In this document: positions 8,024 to 11,863 of the stretch, piece by piece | Position numbering within the stretch: the stretch's first letter is position 1 | Layout of the letters: every line of letters starts with the position of its first letter | NCBI GenBank assembly: GCA_003167305.1 | Contig: PMTP01000026.1 | Location: forward strand, 7,099-18,961 | From: Acidobacteriaceae bacterium | GTDB taxonomy: Bacteria > Acidobacteriota > Terriglobia > Terriglobales > Acidobacteriaceae | Length of the DNA: 11,863 nt | Reading direction: 5' to 3' | Made by a program: the position numbers and the translations under genes | The notes under the pieces: generated by a model | Databases searched by the model: none | What the model was told of the DNA's origin: nothing | The model's input: only the letters and a program-made list of their open reading frames with translations

Positions 8024-8395
8024 CTATTCCCTGTCTCCTGTTTCCTCTTCTTCATCGTCACCCTGCCACTGCGGCTCCGCCGACAACCGCTCAGCCGGGC
8101 TACGCCCGCGCCGCCTCTTTACCGGCGCCGGGATGGGTTGCTTGCGCTCCGCAAGCCCAAACAGCACCTTGGTGCTGGCCAGGTCTCCTTCGAGCGCCTT
8201 CCCCTCCAGCAGATCGGCCAGCTTCTCCGAAATTCGGCTCACTCGCCTGTCCGCTGCCTGCCGCAGTTGCTCCGCTCCGTCCTTGCGTGCCGTACTTCCC
8301 CGGCTCGCCCGTTTAACGACCTTGTGTTTGGTTGTCCTGCCTGTTTTCCTGCTTGCAATTTCTGTTCCCAACTTCTCCTGCTGTGTTACGGCCAT
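8024..8395 (-). CDS. Small basic hypothetical protein
   Basis: From ATG 8395 this is 123 residues. A longer frame would need a TTG at 8446 without a ribosome site. I do not recognise a named domain. The first 40 residues are rich in lysine, arginine and serine/threonine (HKVVKRASRGSTARKDG). Residues 41-85 look helical (AEQLRQAADRRVSRISEKLADLLEGKAL, then ASTKVLFGLAERK). A basic KRRRGRS patch at 93-99 precedes a strongly acidic tail, DDEEEE, at 113-118. The alternation of basic and acidic blocks with a helical centre would fit a nucleic-acid-binding or regulatory protein, but that is a guess. The protein ends inside a heptamer repeat, so its last residues are set by simple-sequence DNA. It sits alone among repeats, and I am only moderately sure it is expressed. 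Confidence 0.6.
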   Translation of the reverse strand: MAVTQQEKLGTEIASRKTGRTTKHKVVKRASRGSTARKDGAEQLRQAADRRVSRISEKLADLLEGKALEGDLASTKVLFGLAERKQPIPAPVKRRRGRSPAERLSAEPQWQGDDEEEETGDRE

Positions 8396-8544
8396 CTTTC
8401 CGCCATTCCCGGCCAACGCTCCACGGACTCTTACGCCCGCAGTCAAGGAGCATGGCGGCGACTCCGCTCCGGAATCGCCCCACAGCGGTCCTCCAGTTGC
8501 CCCGTCAGGAACCTATTTCCCCTGAAGGCCTTCCACCAGGCTAT

Positions 8545-8653
8545 AGCAAAACCACGATAGGTGTACCCAGAGCTATAACTCTCAAGTGTTGTTTTCCTCA
8601 AGAAAACAACACCTTTTATCAAGCAATTTGGGCATGGAAATCGTGGTTTTGCT
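8545..8653. other. Nested inverted-repeat structure (109 bp), possible structured RNA or mobile-element remnant
   Basis: AGCAAAACCACGAT at 8545-8558 is a perfect 14-base inverted repeat of 8640-8653. Inside are a perfect 11-bp hairpin, GTGTTGTTTTC 8586-8596 with 8602-8612 (loop CTCAA), a small AGAG/CTCT hairpin at 8569-8582, and CCCA 8566-8569 able to face TGGG 8629-8632 (an alternative to the AGAG stem at one base). Together these would fold as a branched stem. The hairpin at 8586 is followed on the plus strand by CTTTTAT, a poor terminator tail. No gene overlaps it convincingly. Confidence 0.6.
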
Positions 8654-8712
8654 CGAAAAACGCCTCGTGAACTGAAGAACTGCTCAAAAACGCATCGTCA
8701 GAATTGTGTTGT

Positions 8713-8731
8713 CGGCATTCCGCGAATGCCG
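8713..8731. repeat. Perfect 8-bp hairpin
   Basis: CGGCATTC, loop CGC, GAATGCCG. It lies just after two imperfect direct repeats of about 20 bases, GCTCGAAAAACGCCTCGTGA at 8651 and a close match at 8682. From 8732 to 8886 I see no supported gene; the frame that is open there on the minus strand is built from repeats. Confidence 0.5.
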
Positions 8732-8886
8732 GTGCTTTTCGTCTCCCCTGCGCGCGTGCGCCGCGGAGATGGCCTGACCAACTTCAGGAAGGCGCAATCC
8801 CGCCTTCCGTTCTGCATACTTCTCATTTCCGTCTCTTTGTCTCAAGCGTACCGGAAAGCCACACAATTCTCTGCAAACGCTTGAAT

Positions 8887-9024
8887 AGGCTGCGGAAAAA
8901 CTCGTTCGTGCGGTAGGCCGGGGATTTATCCCCGGTATAAAGCCAATAGAATCAGCGGTGGCTTTAGCCACTGAGGTATGCTTTTCGGGCTTTTTGCATG
9001 GAAACAAGCCTTTTTCCGCAGCCT
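8887..9024. repeat. 138-bp terminal-inverted-repeat element, intergenic copy
   Basis: The element starts AGGCTGCGGAAAAA and ends with its exact reverse complement, giving perfect 14-bp terminal repeats. The flanks CTTGA (8880-8884) and TCAAG (9026-9030) extend the palindrome. Internal hairpins are CCGGGGAT-TT-ATCCCCGG at 8918-8935 and GTGGCT-TT-AGCCAC around 8958-8971. It aligns gap-free with the copy in xerC. It encodes no transposase and looks like a non-autonomous palindromic element (MITE- or REP-like). Confidence 0.85.
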
Positions 9025-9028
9025 GTCA

Positions 9029-9062
9029 AGTCCCTCAGTCCCTTAGTCCCTATTCCCTATTT
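9029..9062. repeat. Heptamer/octamer tandem repeat at the end of the HTH gene
   Basis: Units AGTCCCT, CAGTCCCT, TAGTCCCT and ATTCCCT follow each other and supply the last codons and the stop of the gene at 9043. A related run of TATTCCC/TCTCCTG units at 8014-8046 does the same for the small gene at 8024. Confidence 0.65.
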
Positions 9063-9399
9063 TCAGCAACTCCGTCCAAAGCCTCTCCTCCGCCAGTTCC
9101 TCCAGATTCTTGCCGCCCCTCGGCACAATCCCGTACACCAGCTTGCATCCCATCGCCTCCGCCACGCGCGACAGCGTACTTAGGGTGATCGTGTTTTTTG
9201 GCTCCCGCTCTTCCATGTCGAAGATCGCCGAACGGCTCACCCCCATCTTCTCCGCGATCTCTGCCACCGGAACACGCAGCACCTGCCGCACCGTCCGCAG
9301 CAGTGCATTGGTTGGATTCTTCTCCCTCCCCGCCTGCCGAAAGGGCCGCAACTCCAAATCCAGCTTTCTCCGCGCCAATCTCCGTTCCCGTTCCCGCAT
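9043..9399 (-). CDS. HTH transcriptional regulator of the 'mobile mystery protein A' type, orphan
   Basis: This is 118 residues from ATG 9399, which has a G-rich stretch (GGGGG) six bases upstream. An upstream start at 9489 would add 30 residues coded by heptamer repeats, so I set it aside. The pattern LDLELRPFR, then LLRTVRQVLRVPVAEIAEKMGVSRSAIFDMEE (about 33-64, the helix-turn-helix), then ITLSTLSRVAEAMGCKLVYGIVP (71-93), matches the XRE-like family called mobile mystery protein A. It is predicted to bind DNA. In that family the gene usually sits next to mobile mystery protein B, a Fic-domain protein. No Fic motif (HPFxxGNG) is found in this window, so this copy is an orphan or the partner was lost. 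It is surrounded by repeats and simple-sequence DNA, consistent with a mobile or decaying accessory gene. Confidence 0.8.
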   Translation of the reverse strand: MRERERRLARRKLDLELRPFRQAGREKNPTNALLRTVRQVLRVPVAEIAEKMGVSRSAIFDMEEREPKNTITLSTLSRVAEAMGCKLVYGIVPRGGKNLEELAEERLWTELLKIGNRD

Positions 9400-9412
9400 C
9401 ACCCACCCCCAG

Positions 9413-9452
9413 CTCTGATCTCTGACCCCTGATCTCTGATCTCTGATCTCTG
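9413..9452. repeat. TGATCTC heptamer tandem repeat upstream of the HTH gene
   Basis: Five units of seven bases follow each other (TGATCTC, TGACCCC, then three more TGATCTC), starting at 9416 and flanked by partial units. It lies 14-50 bases before the HTH gene start, in what should be its 5' leader, where unit number could affect expression. Confidence 0.75.
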
Positions 9453-9726
9453 TTTCAACGCTAGGCGTAATGGCCTTAATTATGCGCAAAAGACAGCCAA
9501 AAACACGCTAAAAGCAGTCAACTTTTGGTTGTTTTTGATGTTTTGGTCAACTCCGGCACGGACATTTCCGGGTAAGATCTCAGTTCATGCACCTGCATTT
9601 CCCGAAAACACGTCTTCCGCGCCCATAACGTAGTCTTATCTCCCGCCAAAATTCCTCTTTATGTAGGCTTATGCACCCAGCGAAAAACACATTTAGCTAA
9701 GTGTGCGGGCTTTCAAAAGGCATGTG
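9453..9726. other. Gene-free, A+T-richer stretch upstream of the HTH gene
   Basis: No gene is supported here. The base composition is clearly richer in A and T than the flanking genes. TTTTGGT occurs twice around 9523-9556, each next to GTCAAC; this direct repeat could be an operator for the HTH protein. No complete promoter was recognised: CATAAT on the minus strand near 9480 has no -35 partner. Confidence 0.35.
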
Positions 9727-9816
9727 GCCCGCTCATCGACTCCGAAGAATTGCTATGAGCCGAGAGAAGCTGTGCCCCGTTCATCGCGGCCCTATCGCGA
9801 TGAGCGGGCGGGTGAC
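9727..9816. repeat. Palindromic intergenic repeat, copy B (90 bp)
   Basis: GCCCGCTCATCG at 9727-9738 and its perfect inverted repeat at 9798-9809, then GGGTGAC. Against copy A I count eight substitutions and one 2-base insertion. The change TCATCGG to TCATCGCGG breaks the nested inner stem while the outer 12-bp arms stay identical. Confidence 0.85.
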
Positions 9817-9834
9817 GCCGGGTAGCCAGATTTC

Positions 9835-10143
9835 CTATAGGTTGAAATAAAAGACGACGGCAACCGATGCCAGCGCAGCGCCAGCCTGCTCTGCAAGCAC
9901 AATCAGCGCCTGCCTTGGAGCCCGCGGCAGCCACTTGATTGCGAAGAACGCCACGACCGGCAACTGCGCAGCCATGAGGAGCTGCCAAAGATGCGCGGCA
10001 GCGCCCTCATCGGCCTCACGGGCAGCGCCATAGATTGCAATATGGCCAAGCACGATCGCCAGTGCGGTGAGCGACATCGCCATGGGGAGAATGGCGCTGG
10101 GCCGCTTCAGGAGAGCGCGAACAGAGTTAGGATTCTGATCCAT
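9835..10143 (-). CDS. Small three-helix integral membrane protein
   Basis: This is 102 residues from ATG 10143. The start is firm: AAAGGAG lies six bases upstream and overlaps the stop codon of the preceding gene. A start at 10173 would lie inside that gene. Three hydrophobic stretches at about 17-39, 51-71 and 79-101 predict three membrane helices, with a charged loop (AREADEG) between the first two. I do not recognise the family. It is the last gene of a run with the DUF2007-like zinc-ribbon protein, only 10 bases apart, so the two are probably co-expressed. The stop is followed after 18 bases by repeat copy B, which may end the transcript. Confidence 0.75.
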   Translation of the reverse strand: MDQNPNSVRALLKRPSAILPMAMSLTALAIVLGHIAIYGAAREADEGAAAHLWQLLMAAQLPVVAFFAIKWLPRAPRQALIVLAEQAGAALASVAVVFYFNL

Positions 10144-10153
10144 TTTGACTCCT

Positions 10154-10801
10154 TTAACCGGGGACATTCGCATCTTCTACTGCATCGCTCCACTGATGAT
10201 CGCAGCTTTCGCAGAGCCAGCTATTGACCGGATCGACGCCTTCGAGCAGCGGGTCTTCTGCTCCGCACTTGGGGCAGACTGGCGGTTCGTATTCTTCCGG
10301 CGGCATCTTGGATAGCTCGACGATAGACTGCGGAATCGGCCTGGCAGCGACCTCGCGCGCCTGTTCCAGTTGATCGGCGGCAACTAGAATCCGTGGATAG
10401 TTGATCCCTTCCACAATACGGTAGCCTTGTCCATCGATCCAGCTCTCGATTCCCGCTTGCCGCAGCGCCTCGCGGACCTGCCACGCTTCTTCACTGTCAT
10501 TACATTCGCAGAGCGGCGTCTTCCAGGTGTATTCGCGCGGCAGATCGCTCTCCTCCGCTTCGTCTTCGGCTTTGGGCGCATCGGCGGAAGAATCCCAGGC
10601 CGATGCCGCGGAGATCTCGGCTTCTACGTTTGCCGGGCGTGGCCGTGTAAGCCCGCGCGTCTTCATCTCGTCGCGGAGGATCTGCTGGGCTTGCTCGGTC
10701 AGACCGGCGAAATCATCATCCAGTTCGTACAACTCCTCGTCGCTCATCTCCCGGTAGAGTTGAGTGAGACGCCGCCATTCCTCGAAGGGGTCGATGCGCA
10801 T
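10154..10801 (-). CDS. DUF2007-like protein with C-terminal zinc ribbon
   Basis: This is 215 residues. Residues 1-50 form a helical N-terminus (MSDEELYELDDDFAGLTEQA). An acidic linker follows, then at about 95-155 a stretch of the DUF2007 type: a CECNDSEEAWQVREALRQAGIESWI start and ILVAADQLEQAREV end. The C-terminus holds two CxxC pairs, C176/C179 and C197/C200, forming a zinc ribbon (VCPKCGAED and WLCESCDHQW). DUF2007 domains are described as putative signal-transducing modules; the actual role is not known. No membrane segment is seen, so it is likely cytoplasmic. It starts 27 bases after the Wzi-like gene and is 10 bases from the membrane-protein gene, which suggests one operon. TATACT about 10 bases before the start could alternatively be its own -10 box. 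Confidence 0.8.
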   Translation of the reverse strand: MRIDPFEEWRRLTQLYREMSDEELYELDDDFAGLTEQAQQILRDEMKTRGLTRPRPANVEAEISAASAWDSSADAPKAEDEAEESDLPREYTWKTPLCECNDSEEAWQVREALRQAGIESWIDGQGYRIVEGINYPRILVAADQLEQAREVAARPIPQSIVELSKMPPEEYEPPVCPKCGAEDPLLEGVDPVNSWLCESCDHQWSDAVEDANVPG

Positions 10802-10828
10802 ATGCAGCAGTATAGCCGCTGTGGATTC

Positions 10829-11863
10829 TCAGAAGTTGACTTTGCGCTCCGGGAACCAGGTGAGCTGAATGGTGGTGGTAGTCACGGTCTGCGGCCCAGG
10901 GAGGTAAATGGGGGCTTTCCAGTGTTCAATTGCAAAGTTTCCGTTGACCTCGAAGTCCTTGCCGAAGCGCTTGACGACCTGGAAGTTGATGTCGTTCAGC
11001 GTACTCCCCCCAGGGATCAGGCAGGGTGAATAGGATGCGGGGCAGGCTGGACCCGTGTAGGTCAGGGTCGTTGAGCCGGGAATGAAGTTGCTGGTGGCCT
11101 TTTGATTGCGGTAGCCCGCCTGGAGCATCTCGTTACCGCTCAGGTGCCAAGTAATCCAGGCCTGGCCGCCCTTGTCCTCGCGTCCAATCCAGTCGCCGAA
11201 AAGCTGGCCCTGGTTGGTATAGCCCTGCTTCTGGATGCTCTCATAGTACATGAAATGGCCGTACTGGTTTGCGCTGTTTGAGCTGGATGGATCGGTGGAG
11301 GCGGCTTCAACGCGCAGGTCCAGCTTGGCAAGTCCGGGTACATGGGAGAGATAGAGGCCGGGCCGGTAGGAGGCGCGCCGGGGAGCATCGATGGGGGAAA
11401 CATCGTCGTGCACCTCCGAGTCCGTATAGAGCGTGAGCCAGTTGCGGACGAAGGGCAGCCGGTAAGAGAAGTCGAAGGCGCCAAAGCGAGCGCCGGGATC
11501 GTCGGGGCCGAACTTGTCCGCGGTGGAGGGAGAAGTTACGCTGAAGAAGCTCCTCAGGAAGCTCTTGACGTTGACGGCTCCGTGGCCCTTGCCGGCCCAG
11601 ATCACGGTGCGTTCAAAGCCGAATTCGAGGTTTCTGGTTGGCCGGAAGCTGACCTTTTCCACGTGGACCCAAGGGTCGCCGGGATTGATCACATCCGGCA
11701 CGCTCGTCGAGGGGTTGGCGACATACGCCGGATTAGGCATATAGTTGTGCCCACGGAGCGCTCCGGCCAGGAAATCGTAGCGGAAGGGTCCGGTAAGCCG
11801 GGAGAGTCCGGGAACGTGTAGCGGCTCGATGCGGTTGATGCGGAAGGAAGTGATGTTTGCGGC
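10829..11863 (-). CDS. Capsule assembly Wzi-family outer-membrane protein, C-terminal part (cut by window edge)
   Basis: The frame is open from the right edge to a stop at 10829, giving 345 codons including the stop; the start lies outside. Features of the Wzi family are visible: LTGPFRYDFLAGALRGHNY close to the edge, then SFRPTRNLEFGFERTVIWAGKG, and many alternating, aromatic-rich strands such as LRVEAASTD, GQAWITWHLSGNEMLQAGYR and TIQLTWFPERKVNF. The last residue is phenylalanine, as in proteins inserted by the Bam machinery. Wzi is an outer-membrane beta-barrel lectin that holds capsular polysaccharide on the surface; members are common in acidobacteria without an obvious capsule locus. 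No other capsule gene is in the window, so its polysaccharide is unknown. The signal peptide would lie beyond the right edge. Confidence 0.82.
   Translation of the reverse strand, partial: AANITSFRINRIEPLHVPGLSRLTGPFRYDFLAGALRGHNYMPNPAYVANPSTSVPDVINPGDPWVHVEKVSFRPTRNLEFGFERTVIWAGKGHGAVNVKSFLRSFFSVTSPSTADKFGPDDPGARFGAFDFSYRLPFVRNWLTLYTDSEVHDDVSPIDAPRRASYRPGLYLSHVPGLAKLDLRVEAASTDPSSSNSANQYGHFMYYESIQKQGYTNQGQLFGDWIGREDKGGQAWITWHLSGNEMLQAGYRNQKATSNFIPGSTTLTYTGPACPASYSPCLIPGGSTLNDINFQVVKRFGKDFEVNGNFAIEHWKAPIYLPGPQTVTTTTIQLTWFPERKVNF

Noticed and set aside
8586..8620. Intrinsic terminator formed by the 11-bp hairpin and CTTTTAT
   Set aside because: No plus-strand gene precedes it, the tail is short, and the hairpin is nested within a larger inverted repeat, which fits a structural element better.
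8684..9007. Minus-strand open frame of 107 residues
   Set aside because: A large part is the 138-bp palindromic element read through, and the rest looks like other repeats. No ribosome site or domain was found.
9466..9495. A dif-like site: the minus strand reads TTTGCGCATAA, like the left arm of the E. coli dif site
   Set aside because: The right arm (TTATGTTAAAT-like) is absent after a six-base spacer, so there is no two-arm Xer site.
7770..9816. CRISPR array
   Set aside because: The repeats are few, unequal, palindromic and not regularly spaced, and no cas gene is present.

Overview
The window is 11.9 kb of G+C-rich bacterial DNA, probably from an acidobacterium of the Terriglobia type. 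That placement is inference. It rests on the divided AddAB-like repair pair, the Wzi-type outer-membrane protein of a diderm, the DUF2007-like protein with a zinc ribbon, and several families of short palindromic intergenic repeats. No rRNA or tRNA gene is present to confirm it. Both ends cut through genes.

Layout. Positions 1-3726 (minus strand) hold a two-gene recombination-repair unit: a PD-(D/E)XK nuclease/inactive-helicase protein followed, with an 8-base overlap, by a UvrD/AddA-like helicase that runs off the left edge. Divergent from it, 3855-6058 (plus strand) holds two tyrosine recombinases joined by an ATGA overlap. By C-terminal motifs the first is XerD-like and the second XerC-like, so both halves of a chromosome-dimer-resolution recombinase appear to be made from one transcript. 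A convergent gap with weak hairpins separates them from a minus-strand protein with two 4Fe-4S ferredoxin motifs and two further cysteine clusters (6312-7607).

From about 7610 to 9834 gene density collapses. This stretch holds a small basic hypothetical protein, an orphan 'mobile mystery protein A'-type HTH regulator, and many repeats: a twin hairpin with identical loops, two direct copies of an 88-90 bp palindromic repeat, a nested inverted-repeat structure, heptamer tandem repeats, and a 138-bp repeat with terminal inverted repeats. From 9835 to the right edge, on the minus strand, there is a tight run of a Wzi-family outer-membrane barrel (partial), a DUF2007-like/zinc-ribbon protein and a small three-helix membrane protein.

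Main discovery. The 138-bp repeat at 8887-9024 has a second, ungapped copy of exactly the same length inside the xerC-like gene at 5595-5732. There it contributes 46 in-frame codons to the loop just before the C-terminal catalytic motifs. The two copies are only about 69% identical by hand count. Even so, both hairpins inside the element are kept, with three base pairs changed on both sides at once, which suggests the repeat is maintained as a folded nucleic acid. The neighbouring XerD-like protein carries a different insertion, a run of pentapeptide repeats, in the equivalent loop.
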